Assembly (NCBI GenBank): GCA_006503475.1
Contig: RSEH01000194.1
Location: 1-64,000 of the forward strand
Direction of reading: 5' to 3'
Source: Stentor roeselii
Taxonomy: Eukaryota > Ciliophora > Heterotrichea > Heterotrichida > Stentoridae
Length of the DNA: 64,000 bases
Shown here: positions 1 through 10,025 of the stretch, in pieces
Position numbering within the stretch: position 1 is the stretch's first letter
How the letters are laid out: each line of letters opens with the position of its first letter
Program-made: the position numbers and the translations under genes
The notes under the pieces: model-generated
The model's database searches: none
What the model was told of the DNA's origin: nothing
The model's input: only the letters and a program-made list of their open reading frames with translations

Positions 1-1
1 C

Positions 2-121
2 TGGTTAGAGGAATTTTACATCGGTTTTCAGATGTCGGGATACCTCGGAATGAACAGCATAAACAGGATAGCATTTTATTTGTCGGGTGATTTAGGGTGG
101 AGCTTTAGATTACTTGCTTGA
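2..121 (+). CDS. 3' end of a protein gene cut by the left edge (39 residues, unknown)
   Basis: An open frame runs from the first bases of the window to a TGA at 119-121. It reads as a mildly hydrophobic, aromatic-rich stretch (FYIGFQMSGYLGMNS early, GDLGWSFRLLA at the end) that looks like protein rather than spacer translation, and the DNA here is less AT-rich than the spacer that follows. One other forward frame is open for only 29 codons. Too short to name; it could be the tail of a membrane protein. Frame choice and coding nature are inference. Confidence 0.4.
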   Translation, partial: WLEEFYIGFQMSGYLGMNSINRIAFYLSGDLGWSFRLLA

Positions 122-981
122 AGAGTTTTAAGTTTGGAAAAAGGTTAAAAGTCATTTTTTATTATATATGAGGGTTTATTTTGGATAACAAAACAGTGAA
201 TTGGAGAATCGATAATATAATAAAACTCTTGGAAATTAGCTAATATTTTAAAATTATTATCAAACTGAAACTTAAGGAAATGAGTGTCTGATATTAAACA
301 TAAAAATATATGCGCATAAGGTAATTAATTAAAATGTGCGAACTTGGATTCATTTCATGAAACTATTTAAAATGATATAAGGCGTTAGAAGTTGGAAAGG
401 CCTCAAATAAAAATAAGTTTCTATAAGATTTAAAGTACTAAAATCACCTAAGTCATTTTTTGGAATAAATTATCAGCCAAACTCAGATATTCTGCTAGGT
501 AGATATAATAATTCCTTTGTTTCTCAATATTAAGTTAGTTTCATGTGAGTAAAAATAAGTGAAATTATAAATAAATATTTTAATTAGCATCAAAGTTTTA
601 AAGGAGTTTAGATTGATTTTAGCAATTTAAATAATTATTTAAAAGGGAATGAAAATAGTAAATAGAGTCATTATAATCTTGAATATATTGTGAAAATATA
701 AACTTCACAGATAAACTGATAGAAATAAAAAGCTTTAAAATCTCTTTGCTATGGTCAATATCAACAATTTTTATTAAATACTGTGATTTTAATGAGTAAT
801 CACTCTTTCTATTTTACATCAATATCTATTATTCATATGCTGAAACCTTTATACTATTTCCTCTGATACCTTCTTTTAAAATACAATTTAATGAAAACTA
901 ACACCCACGAATTTCCAGTTCTATCCTTAAAACTTTAAAAAAATAATCAATCTTATACTAAACCTTAATAAAAAATAATCT
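122..981. other. AT-rich spacer, no gene seen
   Basis: About 860 bp of very AT-rich sequence without a sizeable open frame, tRNA-like fold or clear repeat. It lies between the tail of the left-edge gene and the stop codon of the reverse-strand zinc-finger gene, so it should hold both 3' ends. Confidence 0.6.
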
Positions 982-1320
982 CTAAAGCTGGGTACAGTCT
1001 CCTACCTCTTTGCATTTCTCACACAAGTTTTTTTCATGAGGTTTTTTCAAGTCAATTTTATTCTCTCCTGAATTCTGCAGCTCTTCCTGGTAATACGAAA
1101 GAGTTTCTTTACCACAACCTTTGCACTTTTGCCTAAATCCTTCCCAAGAATGAGCACTTTGCCAATTTCTTTTGCATTCTTTGCATCTATAATATCCGAA
1201 CATTTTCCTATTGGTTTTTGCACGACCTGGTTTATAGGAAGTAGGAGAATCTAAGTTTTCCTGTGGTTTTTTGTATTTTTTGATACGGAGATTCGAGACT
1301 CGTCTTACAAGATCGTCCAT
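982..1320 (-). CDS. ZAR1-like 3CxxC-type zinc-finger protein (112 aa)
   Basis: A small basic protein with the layout of the 3CxxC zinc-finger domain found at the C terminus of zygote arrest 1 (ZAR1) proteins: a tyrosine-containing GYYRCKEC start, the W-x-SAHSWEGF segment, a CKGCGKE pair near residues 66-71, then a last pair CEKC followed by GDC near the C terminus. In animals this domain binds RNA 3' UTRs; a role in RNA binding here is inferred only from the fold. Residues 1-40 are basic and probably disordered. The ATG directly follows TTTATAA, a context shared by many genes of the window. Stop TAG. Divergent from the LRR gene at 2152 across an 831-bp spacer. Confidence 0.75.
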   Translation of the reverse strand: MDDLVRRVSNLRIKKYKKPQENLDSPTSYKPGRAKTNRKMFGYYRCKECKRNWQSAHSWEGFRQKCKGCGKETLSYYQEELQNSGENKIDLKKPHEKNLCEKCKEVGDCTQL

Positions 1321-2151
1321 TTATAAACTTTATTCGGAAAAATGGATAAAAAGATGAGTTAATAGGTTTAAATGATGATAAAAGTAACTAATATAGGGCT
1401 GAGAGATAAAAGATAATCATATAAATTTTGGATTTAATTAAGATATAAAGCTTGACTCTAATTATAAGTTTAAATCATATTTATTTTACGATTGATTTAC
1501 ATACTTTGGTATGAGTAAATTTTCGGTTTTTTATAGTTAATATGCTAAATTATGTTTTCTCAATGAACTCAGTTAATTTAATTAAATACAGAAGAGTCAG
1601 ATAGGCAGCATATTTGAATAACCTCCTACTAACCTAAAAAATACTTATGTATTAATTTTTTTATTGTTATTCAATAGTAATTGAATATCTTGTTTGATTA
1701 TTTTGCTTTAATCTCATGATAAACTAATAATTATATAGTGAAAATAGTGTTAAAGCCAAAACTAGTTGATCTAAAATCACAGCTAAGAGTATAACAACAA
1801 TTTCAATTTAAATTTCAAAACTTTCAAAATCTTTATCTCTTAAAAAAGATTAATGATAGATTTAAATAATTAAATAAAAATTATTAAAACTCAATAACTT
1901 GAACTTAAACATTCAAACATCTCAACAAATCCAAATCACCTTATTTTCTGTAACTCAAAATTTATTTGACAAATCTAATTCCCCTCGCAATCTAAAATTC
2001 CCCGAAAATCCTTCAAAAAATCCAAAATACTCACAAACCACTTCAAAAAAACTCTAAAACAATCCAACCCAAATCAAATTTCCATCTTTTTATAAACTCT
2101 TATTCTTACTAAATTCAATCCATTAAAGTAATCCACCTCTTCCCTATAAAC
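1321..2151. other. Divergent intergenic spacer, AT-rich
   Basis: About 830 bp between the start codons of two divergent genes. The right part, from about 1900, becomes rich in A and C on the forward strand, as in the flanks of other forward genes here. No RNA gene or repeat recognised. It presumably holds both promoters. Confidence 0.6.
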
Positions 2152-2787
2152 ATGAAAGAAATGTACCTTGAAATATGTAAGACCTTAAAATGCACTCCAA
2201 ACTCCGCAATATTATCTTCATTCACCGATGATCCCGAGTTGTTTTTAAGAGAACGTTTGAGTCTTCCACATAACTACCTTGGGAACAAAGGTGTTCAAAG
2301 TATTCTTCTTTTCATTTACAAGAACTCGAATATCCACAATTTAAACCTTTCGGCTCAAGGAGTTCGCTCAGATTGTGCCAAAGACCTTTCAGAAGCTTTT
2401 CAGTATCACACCCGAATTCATACTATTGACTTGTCGAATAACAGAATCGGGGTTCAAGGGGCAAATGCCTTGTTGGAACTTTTTGAGAAGAATGAGTCGT
2501 TGAAAGTTGTTCTTATGGACGGAAACCCGATCCCTAAAAGCATTTTGAAGAAGTTTAATGAACTTATTGATAAGAAAAAAGAGGTAAGGTTCTTCCCTAC
2601 TTTTGAAAAGAAATTGCCTGATGACTGGGTTAATATTAACATTGATGAATCAGGAAGTCTTGCTCCTATTTTCACACCTACTCCAAGTCAGTCAAATTTC
2701 TCAATCCGAGAAGACTTCTCAAGAGTAACAACCTACTACGACCCAGATGATTACTTCACTCGAACACGTGCGACACCATACGGCTAA
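2152..2787 (+). CDS. Leucine-rich repeat protein, ribonuclease-inhibitor type (211 aa)
   Basis: Residues about 45-130 carry two to three LRRs of the ribonuclease-inhibitor type: NKGVQSILLFI, then HNLNLSAQGV, then HTIDLSNNRIGVQGANALLELF and LKVVLMDGNPI. Such repeats form a curved protein-binding surface; the partner is unknown. The C-terminal 70 residues are polar and rich in Ser, Pro, Tyr and Asp and look disordered. The ATG at 2152 follows TATAAAC. The stop TAA is only 18 bp before the ATG of the LMBR1-type gene on the same strand. No intron is needed. Fewer repeats than usual for the class. Confidence 0.75.
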   Translation: MKEMYLEICKTLKCTPNSAILSSFTDDPELFLRERLSLPHNYLGNKGVQSILLFIYKNSNIHNLNLSAQGVRSDCAKDLSEAFQYHTRIHTIDLSNNRIGVQGANALLELFEKNESLKVVLMDGNPIPKSILKKFNELIDKKKEVRFFPTFEKKLPDDWVNINIDESGSLAPIFTPTPSQSNFSIREDFSRVTTYYDPDDYFTRTRATPYG

Positions 2788-2805
2788 GCTAACCTTATAT
2801 AAATA

Positions 2806-4335
2806 ATGGAGTTTCTATTGACAGCCCTGTTAATATTTTCAATAATCTTAATATCCGTGCTGACAATGAACTACATGCTAGTGAATCATTACACAGATCC
2901 AAGTGACTCAACCTCAGTTTCAACTTTGACAACAGTGTTATCCTTATCAATAACCCTTCTAAGCGTTTTCTTGATTCCAGTCGACATTCTCCTGACGTCA
3001 TCAAGCGACTATCCTCTTTCCCCAGATGACTTCCGACGAGTCCTGATAACTTTGATGGGTTTCATGCTTTTCACTTCTTTCATCCTGGTGCCCTTTTCTT
3101 ATTTTTACACAGAAGAAGTCCTAGACGACTACTCGGCTGAGGTTTCCACTTGTTCTAAAGTTTTAACTGCAGGGAAATACACTGCTTTTACTAATCTTTT
3201 CAGTATTGTTCTACTCTTCGCTGGACTTTCCTTCAAACTCCAAGCGGAGGACTGGGGTCAGGGAAAGGAATGGGTTAAACAGTTGTTTGACTTGGAAAGC
3301 TCTTTAGAAAAAGCGATTTCTTTTTGTGTTGCGTGCTTGACTGTCTTTGGAGGAGGACTTTGGAGTGTTTTTACCAGTTATGGAATGGCCGTCTTGCCTT
3401 CTTTGATGATCTCGCAAAGAAAAAGTGAAAAAGAGCATATTCGAGAAATTAACTTCAACCTCAGTCAGATTGAAGACAAGATCAAAGAAATCGAGATGAA
3501 ACCGAATAAAACTCACAGAAAAGTCGTGAAAGAGAAAAAGGAATTACAAAAAGAACAGAAAAGAATGATAAAAATATCAGAAAAACTGAAAAATTCTCAG
3601 GAAAGTTTTGTTATTGTTTTTATTAGGAAGGTTATTTTACCTTTTAGGATTTTGATAGGAAGTGTTTTTGCTTTGATGTCTGTTAGTTTTCTCTTGTCAC
3701 TGCTCATCGGTTGTGTCAACCGACTGATGTACTCGGACTGCGGGTATCGATGCGGGTTCATGACTGACAAAAACACCCTGGCCAACCCTTTAGACTACTT
3801 CTTAGTTCATTCAAGTCCTTATTTTCCACTTGACTATTTGATTTTCATTGTTCTTGTCACTTATAAATACATCGCAAGTCTTTTCGCTATCATTTCTGTT
3901 GGCATTCGAGTGTTTTGTGTCCTTGTAACAGAAACTTAGATCTTTCCTATCAAAACTAAAAAAACTCTTCCTCAAGCGATGCTTATTTTATCAGTTATCA
4001 TCATGTTCATTTTTCTAGGAATTTCTATGGAAATTCTTACAGTCTTTCCAATTTACTCTACTTTCGGGTACCAGAAATTTCAAGAAAATGGGGAAAGTGT
4101 TTATTGCTCTTTTGAACATTTTGGAAAAAATTGCTTGATGACTTCTGGAAGCCAAATTTTTAATAAGTAAGAAAAAGTCAGGCTTTCTTTAAGTATTCCG
4201 GTTTTTGGACTTTTGGTTTATGTGGAGAACTGGGTCTTTATTGCTTGCTTTTTGGTTTATGGGTATCGAGGGATGAAAGAGCAGAGGTATAGCTTTTTGG
4301 ATGATATGGATGAAGATGAGGATGATGATATTTAG
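2806..4335 (+). CDS. LMBR1/LMBD1-type multi-pass membrane protein, two 15-nt introns (499 aa)
   Basis: Joining across introns 3925-3939 and 4167-4181 gives a 499-residue protein. It starts with a signal-anchor helix (1-23), has further hydrophobic helices near 41-66, 80-98 and 125-145, a long charged coiled-coil loop near 205-265, a second set of helices from about 275, and a C terminus of nearly pure Asp/Glu. This layout and length match the LMBR1 family, above all LMBD1, the lysosomal cobalamin exporter (usually about 540 residues, nine membrane segments). Membrane location is secure, the LMBD1 assignment likely, cobalamin transport only inferred. Without splicing the frame would end at 3939 and lose the last helices. 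It converges on the gene ending at 4348 with 12 bp between stops. Confidence 0.8.
3925..3939 (+). other. Intron 1 of the LMBR1-type gene (15 nt)
   Basis: GTAACAGAAACTTAG. Phase 0; unspliced it gives an in-frame TAG at its end. Removal continues a hydrophobic, in-frame protein. Confidence 0.85.
4167..4181 (+). other. Intron 2 of the LMBR1-type gene (15 nt)
   Basis: GTAAGAAAAAGTCAG. Interrupts an AAG codon after two bases; unspliced it gives an in-frame TAA. Removal opens the last transmembrane helix and an acidic tail. Confidence 0.85.
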
Positions 4336-4347
4336 ATTAGTGTAAAT

Positions 4348-5442
4348 TCATATGAAACTTAGACTTTCTGTTATGTAGATGTCTTTAAAGGATGGCTTTT
4401 TTCTTTGGGATCTTTCTGTTAGACTCCCGATTAATGAGGATTTTTTATTGCTTAGTTGATTTAATTGTTCCAACTTCTGACTCAACCTATCTTCTTCAAT
4501 TCGAGAATTCTCAAGTCTCAATGAAAGATCTTTAATTTTCAATAAAGCTTGTACCTTAAAAGTAGCAATTTTATTATCATCAATTCTCAATTCCTTTTGC
4601 ATTTTCTCAAATTTAGATTTATTACTATCAGATATTTTCAGAGTAGAATATCTTTCAAGCTGCAATTTCAAAGCTAGATGTTTATCCATAAGTAATTCAT
4701 TAACATTGAATAAATCACTTAAATTTTTCGAGTTTTCATCAATTTTTTCTTGGATTTTTTTTACATTGTTTCTAATCGTTTCGAATTCTGCATAAAGATC
4801 AAAGAAATCTTTTTGCAAATCATGACTTTTCCTGGTACTCGAAATTGTTTTTAACTTTTCCTGCAATCTTTGATTTTTTTCATTTTTTTTGCGGTTTTCA
4901 ATAAGTTCTTCAATTCTTCGAGTTTTTTCTTCTATCTGAGTCTTCAACTTCAGTTCATATTTTCTGTCATCAATTAAATCAACCCGTTTTTTAGTTCTTT
5001 TAAACTCATTTCTTCATACATTTTACTGATAATATTCTAGTTCTTTCAATTTACTTTCCAAAAATCTACCACTCACCGTTATATCTCTAAATTTTTCAAC
5101 ATTTTCTTCAAAATTTTCAACATTTTCTTCAAATTTTTCATGATCATCATCAAAATTACTCCTTTTTTCCTCGAATTCCTTTCTTTTCCGAATAATTTTA
5201 TTTTTTTTCCCAGGTGTTTTTTGAGTCTCTGAGGAATTTTCAAGTAAATAATTGAGTTTCAAGTTAAGTTCCTTCAGTTTTCCCCTAATGACAAAATTTT
5301 CACTGACAAGTTTAGCGATGGTCGCATTTCTCATCATCTTCTCTCTAAGTCCATCTGACTCTCTGACAGTTTTAAGCCTCGGCAAGACCTTAGCATTAAA
5401 AGCAAGTCGATCTGGCATGCTAGCAGATCTAAAGACTTTCAT
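4348..5442 (-). CDS. Coiled-coil protein, one 15-nt intron (359 aa)
   Basis: The two open stretches 5442-5027 and 5011-4348 join in frame across an intron at 5012-5026. The protein is dominated by Lys, Glu, Asn and Leu with heptad-like spacing from about residue 45 to the end, so an extended coiled coil is expected. A short internal duplication, KFEENVENFEENVEKF, lies near residues 105-120. No enzyme motif is visible. The downstream part alone would have to begin at a non-ATG codon, which supports the splice. The ATG at 5442 follows TTTATAA. It is divergent from the RCC1 gene (105 bp) and converges with the LMBR1-type gene. A cytoskeletal role would be a guess. Confidence 0.75.
5012..5026 (-). 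other. Intron of the coiled-coil gene (15 nt)
   Basis: Read on the reverse strand: GTAAAATGTATGAAG. It ends in AAG, not the usual TAG or CAG. Unspliced it gives an in-frame TAA. Confidence 0.75.
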
Positions 5443-5547
5443 TTATAAACCCAATAAAACCCACTTTACCTAAATTTTTTCACAAATTTCTAAAATTTTC
5501 CCAAACTCTAAATTTTAGTTCAAAGGAAGTCTCTATTCATATTTCAA

Positions 5548-7803
5548 ATGAATTTAAATATGAAAACAAGTGCTTTATTCCCTGAAAGCCATTCAAAACC
5601 GTCAACATCATTAGACCAAGAGTCATTCGAAGTGGAAGTCTCTTCAAATTACAAAGGATTATCAGGTATCGAGTACTCAAGTATTCCAGATTTATTCCCT
5701 CGTCACCCAGTCCTAAATTTCCCAGTTCTCACTTCGACCAGTCCAATAAAATCCTTCATCCGAGTTCAAAACCAAAACCTTTCGACAGTCTTCGAAACCT
5801 ACCAAAAAAAAAGTCCATTTCAGCCAAGGTCAAGTCTTTACTCAATAGTTCCTAAAAATTCAGCAAATCTTCACAGTTTTTATTCAAACCTCTACAGTCT
5901 CAGTTCAACTCTTCACAAGCCAACGCGAGGAGAGTCAACAAATTTGGAAAGTTCTTCAAGTCCCAGGTCCTCAATATCAAAGCAAGAATTGACTGAAAGT
6001 CAAAAAAACTTAATTTTAGAACTTCAAAGAAACTTTACTTGTAAAAACGCGAATAAGAAGTACCTTCAAAGTATCTCTTCGAATAGTTCTTATTCACAAG
6101 AACTGGATTTGAACAGTGAGGACTTCCAAGAGACTCATGAGTTAAAAGCTCAAAGTTCGAAGTACTCAGAAGTGAATAAAGAAAACTTTGAAGCTTTAGA
6201 AAGCAGCATTTCTAAAATCGACCCGAATGAGGCGGTCTTCACGTCGATCGGTTTAGAGATGAGCATGCTTGAATGGGACCGCAAAAGGAAAGAATTACGT
6301 GAGCAGGTCAAGATGAATACAACGAAAAACGCGTATTTGTTATCAGAAAGTGATGACTTAGGCAGTGAGTTGATGTTTCAGTCAAAAGTCGCCCTTGATA
6401 CCGCCAGAGCTCTTCAACAGTCACTTGACAGTCCTCCTGAAGACGAAGGACAAATCAGGATTTCTTGTGCTAATCGGCTTTTCCTCAACGGCCACACTGC
6501 TTCCAAGCAACGTCTCGTCCAAGAGTCCCTTAAACGTCCAGGCCGTCTGGCTCAAAAAGAACTTGCAGATTCCTTAGTTCTAGATTTAGAAACCACTCGA
6601 AACTTTCCAAATTTTTGTTCACCTTTACTTCGAAAATTTGTAATTTGTGAAGAAAATCGCCCGGCATTGCAAGAAAAAGACTCTCAGGACTTTCTTTCTG
6701 AAAACAATTCAAAAGTGACTTCAAAAAAATTAACAAAAAACATGCAAGTTTTTTTTTCCACAACAGTTGTAGGGTTTATTTCAACTCCGTCTATCAGGTA
6801 CTCAAGTGACCCGAAAGCTTTTTCATTTACAAGTTTAGAAGATTTGACTGTGACTGACATGTTGTCAGTGCCGCTGCTGAGGTGCTTGCAAGAGCTTCCT
6901 GTGAAGCTCTTGACTTGCGGGTATGAACATGTCGTCGCTCTTTCCGCTGCAGGGAAAATTTTCACTTGGGGCATCGGGTCAGCGGGTTGTTTGGGTCACA
7001 ATAATCATGAGAACTATGAACAGCCTGAAGCGATTAACTTTGTTTTTAATGAGACTTTCACGTGGGTGGAGTGTGGAGGGTATCACACTCTTGCTATTAA
7101 TGAAAATGGACAGGTTTGGGCTTGGGGAAGAAATGATGTCGGCCAATGTGCTGTTGATTCAAAGCATCTCAATCAGGATGATATTGGAAAAGTCGCACTT
7201 AGACCTTTTAGGGTTAAGGTTGAAGGAATTGGAAAAGTCACTTCTGTCGCTTGTGGAGAGGCGCATTCACTTTTTTTAAATGATCAGCAAAAGGTCTTTA
7301 GTGCTGGGTGGAATGATGAGGGACAACTTGGGGTTTTAGAGGTTAAGGATTTGGTCAGTCTTGTACCTGTCAAGGAAAAAGTAGTGAAAATTAGAGCTGG
7401 AAGTATTTTTAGTCTGGCTTTGACTGAAGGCGGCAAAGTCGCGGTCTGGGGAAACGGGGAACACGGCGAGCTAGGTCTTGGGAATTCAATAAAAAGAGTA
7501 ATCAAGCCAACCTTTGTAGACGGGTTAAAAGATGAGTTCATCATAGATGTCGTGTGTGGAGAGAGTCACTGTCTTGCCCTATCAGTGTCAAAAGTCTTCG
7601 CCTGGGGAAAGGGGGTTGTCGATAATTTCAACGACGAAGAAAAGTTCCCTCGAGGATCTGACATAATTTGCTACGCGCCGGTTCCTGTATTAGAAGTCGA
7701 CTCTTTGCAGACAGTAGTGATCGGAAAGATCAGTCAAGGCGAGTTCAGCAGGATGGTAAGTGAAAAGCTGCAAAGAATAAAAACACAGGATGTAATAATG
7801 TAA
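5548..7803 (+). CDS. RCC1-repeat beta-propeller protein (751 aa)
   Basis: The first 440 or so residues are Ser/Asn/Glu-rich and probably disordered with short helical parts. From about residue 455 to 745 there are about five RCC1 blades, each with the hallmark pattern: FTWGIGSAGCLGHN, VWAWGRNDVGQC, VFSAGWNDEGQLG, VAVWGNGEHGELG, VFAWGKG, linked by ECGGYHTLAI, ACGEAHSLFL and VCGESHCLAL segments. RCC1 propellers serve as nucleotide-exchange factors for small GTPases or as scaffolds; which applies here cannot be told. With five clear blades the propeller is shorter than the canonical seven. Single exon. Forward gene, followed after 89 bp by the phosphatase gene. Confidence 0.85.
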   Translation: MNLNMKTSALFPESHSKPSTSLDQESFEVEVSSNYKGLSGIEYSSIPDLFPRHPVLNFPVLTSTSPIKSFIRVQNQNLSTVFETYQKKSPFQPRSSLYSIVPKNSANLHSFYSNLYSLSSTLHKPTRGESTNLESSSSPRSSISKQELTESQKNLILELQRNFTCKNANKKYLQSISSNSSYSQELDLNSEDFQETHELKAQSSKYSEVNKENFEALESSISKIDPNEAVFTSIGLEMSMLEWDRKRKELREQVKMNTTKNAYLLSESDDLGSELMFQSKVALDTARALQQSLDSPPEDEGQIRISCANRLFLNGHTASKQRLVQESLKRPGRLAQKELADSLVLDLETTRNFPNFCSPLLRKFVICEENRPALQEKDSQDFLSENNSKVTSKKLTKNMQVFFSTTVVGFISTPSIRYSSDPKAFSFTSLEDLTVTDMLSVPLLRCLQELPVKLLTCGYEHVVALSAAGKIFTWGIGSAGCLGHNNHENYEQPEAINFVFNETFTWVECGGYHTLAINENGQVWAWGRNDVGQCAVDSKHLNQDDIGKVALRPFRVKVEGIGKVTSVACGEAHSLFLNDQQKVFSAGWNDEGQLGVLEVKDLVSLVPVKEKVVKIRAGSIFSLALTEGGKVAVWGNGEHGELGLGNSIKRVIKPTFVDGLKDEFIIDVVCGESHCLALSVSKVFAWGKGVVDNFNDEEKFPRGSDIICYAPVPVLEVDSLQTVVIGKISQGEFSRMVSEKLQRIKTQDVIM

Positions 7804-7892
7804 TGAATTAAGTTAATTTCTTTACACAAGAAAACAATCAGAAAGTAAAAATAAAATTTTTTCATTTTAATTCTGCATAGTTTAAATTTTTA

Positions 7893-8516
7893 ATGGAAGG
7901 CGAAAAACCGGATGAGCCCTCATCTCGAGCAGGAGCCACTGAGAATGAACTAAAACTTCTTCAGCAGGTTAGAATGATTCTTGCCCTCAAACATGCCAAG
8001 ACTGACGGTCAGCCTGCTGAGATTTTCAATCATTTGTACCTCGGCAGCGTCGGCGCTGCTATGAATAAGAATAACTTGAAGAGATTGGGAATTACTCATA
8101 TTCTCTGTGTCGCTGACAATATTAAACCTCAGTTTCCTGACTTGTTTACTTATAAATCTATTGAAATTTTAGATACTGCCAGTACTGATATTATTGCAGT
8201 CTTACCTGAGTGCTTTGAGTTTATACAACAGGCTTATGTATCTGGAGGTAAGGTGTTGTTGCATTGTTTTGCTGGGAAGAGCAGGTCAGCCTCAGTCTGC
8301 ATAGCCTACGTGATGCAATCAGAAAGACTCTGCCTCCTCGACGCTTTTCGCTACGTTCGCGAGCGTCGAAACCTAGCTCTTCCAAACACAGGTTTCATGA
8401 AGCAATTAAAGCAATTCGAAAAATCCGAAGGTCTAACATCATCCAATATCGAGCCAGATCAAAGAGAAGACCCTAAATCATTATCCGAAGACTTAAAAAC
8501 AGAAGATCCATTCTAA
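7893..8516 (+). CDS. Dual-specificity protein phosphatase (207 aa)
   Basis: Residues about 45-180 form a compact DUSP domain. The start IFNHLYLGSVGAAMNKNNL, the ITHILCVAD strand and the active-site loop HCFAGKSRSASVCIAYVM (Cys at residue 125, Arg in SRS) are all present, giving the HCx5R signature of Cys-based phosphatases that act on phospho-Ser/Thr/Tyr. An N-terminal segment of about 40 polar residues and a C-terminal acidic tail flank it. No kinase-interaction domain is present, so it resembles small atypical DUSPs. Substrate unknown. Converges with the reverse-strand coiled-coil gene, 18 bp between stops. Confidence 0.9.
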   Translation: MEGEKPDEPSSRAGATENELKLLQQVRMILALKHAKTDGQPAEIFNHLYLGSVGAAMNKNNLKRLGITHILCVADNIKPQFPDLFTYKSIEILDTASTDIIAVLPECFEFIQQAYVSGGKVLLHCFAGKSRSASVCIAYVMQSERLCLLDAFRYVRERRNLALPNTGFMKQLKQFEKSEGLTSSNIEPDQREDPKSLSEDLKTEDPF

Positions 8517-8534
8517 ATTATTTACTCACTACCA

Positions 8535-10025
8535 CTAAGGTAACCTAAATATATCACTAGGGAAGCCAGCCTTGTTAGCGACCAAAGGTTTCATGTCTCT
8601 TCTCGGGCAGAGACTGTTCGTGGTGAAGTTAAAGCGAGACTCGCTTTCAATAACAGGCGAGTTTCGATAAGGACTCTTGAAACTCACCAGTGGAGACTCG
8701 CGTTTTTCGTAGTTTGTCACAAATTTGTCGATTTCGTCTTCAAAGAAAAAGTTTCCTTCTGAATCTGGGTAAATAAATTTGCTCTTACCTGCTGTGTCTA
8801 GGTTGTCACGCTCTTGGTCTACTTCTTTTTGAACTTCTTCGAAGTGATGAGGCTTCACCGGCACTCGAGGACTGTCGGATAAAAGAGTCATCTGCTTTTG
8901 TACGGGAAAAACAGCTGTTTTTATACGAGAGGGCTTTGAGGTTAAGGTTTCACGACTTTCTACTCTTGCTTCGCTGATTCTTCGAGGTTTAGTGTTGTTT
9001 TTTAACTTTGCTTGCTCCATTCGCTTTTTTCGTGCGTTTTCGATTTTTTCTTCGATTACTGCGAGTTTTGCACGTTCGTGATCATGCTGAGCTTTTAACT
9101 TCACCTCTTGAGCTGAAGCGACTCGAGGTTTCGGTGGTTTTTTCTTATGTTCTTTATCCAGGTCTGACTTTGAATCACGTTCAGGTCTCAAAGGCTGTTT
9201 AACATGAAGATCCTTAATCTGTTTTTCCTGTTCAGAAATTTTTACCTTTAACTCATCTTTTTCCTTCATAAGTTTCTGAACAGCTTCGGACAATGTCCGA
9301 AGCTCATTATTTTCCTCTTCCTTTACCACGACAGGTCCAGTTTTATTATTCGGACTTTCAGTAACAACAGGAAAAAAAACATTTTCTTCTTTTTTCGGAC
9401 TAGAAAAATTTTCAGTGCTAAGCCCGACAGTTTTTTCAACATTTTCTTCCCTTTCAATTTTTGCGAGTTCTTCAATTTCAGTTTTCCTTCGATAAGCCTG
9501 GTCTTCAAGTCTTTTTCTGTTTTTTTCTTCGATTTGTCTCATAAGAAAATGTTGCATTTCTCTTTGTTGTTCTTCTTTTTTCTGTTTAAGCAGCTGGGCT
9601 TCATCTCTTTGAAGGACTCCTCCGAAGACTTGACTGGTATTGACGTTTATTCCTGAATGATTCTCGATTTCGTACTTTTTTTGCCATCGGGCGTATTTTT
9701 TTTCTTCTTCGTTTATGTTGAACCTGCCCATGTCGTTTGCGAAATTTGAAGAAGTCGTTTGATGTTTTTCGCCGAAGTTCATGCTTTGGGTCACTTCTAC
9801 TGGCCTTGGGTCTTTTTTCTCGTTGATTTGACGCGTTAGCTCTTGAAAGTATGCCTTTTGTTGAAGCTGCTTTTTCTGTTTTGAAGCCTCGTCACCTTGG
9901 AACATTGAGTAAAGGGTGGTACCGAAACCTTTAGGACCCGCTGATGCGTCCGGGTCGGGTTTGATGGGTGCTGAGCGCGGATGAATTATTGAGTTTGGCT
10001 CGTTTTTGCTTCTTGAATCAAACAT
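8535..10025 (-). CDS. Long charged coiled-coil protein, possibly CCDC66/CSPP1-like (496 aa)
   Basis: A highly charged protein with several helical blocks, notably QQKAYFQELTRQINEKK near residue 55 and QREMQHFLMRQIEEKNRKR near 155, separated by disordered basic linkers. The 'RQIEEK' type of motif is typical of centrosomal and ciliary proteins such as CSPP1 and CCDC66, which makes a microtubule or basal-body role plausible; this is a resemblance of motifs, not a firm assignment. A second coiled coil, rich in Glu and Lys, lies near 230-275. C terminus disordered. Start ATG at 10025; upstream lies the long spacer with the 167-bp duplication. Confidence 0.6.
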   Translation of the reverse strand: MFDSRSKNEPNSIIHPRSAPIKPDPDASAGPKGFGTTLYSMFQGDEASKQKKQLQQKAYFQELTRQINEKKDPRPVEVTQSMNFGEKHQTTSSNFANDMGRFNINEEEKKYARWQKKYEIENHSGINVNTSQVFGGVLQRDEAQLLKQKKEEQQREMQHFLMRQIEEKNRKRLEDQAYRRKTEIEELAKIEREENVEKTVGLSTENFSSPKKEENVFFPVVTESPNNKTGPVVVKEEENNELRTLSEAVQKLMKEKDELKVKISEQEKQIKDLHVKQPLRPERDSKSDLDKEHKKKPPKPRVASAQEVKLKAQHDHERAKLAVIEEKIENARKKRMEQAKLKNNTKPRRISEARVESRETLTSKPSRIKTAVFPVQKQMTLLSDSPRVPVKPHHFEEVQKEVDQERDNLDTAGKSKFIYPDSEGNFFFEDEIDKFVTNYEKRESPLVSFKSPYRNSPVIESESRFNFTTNSLCPRRDMKPLVANKAGFPSDIFRLP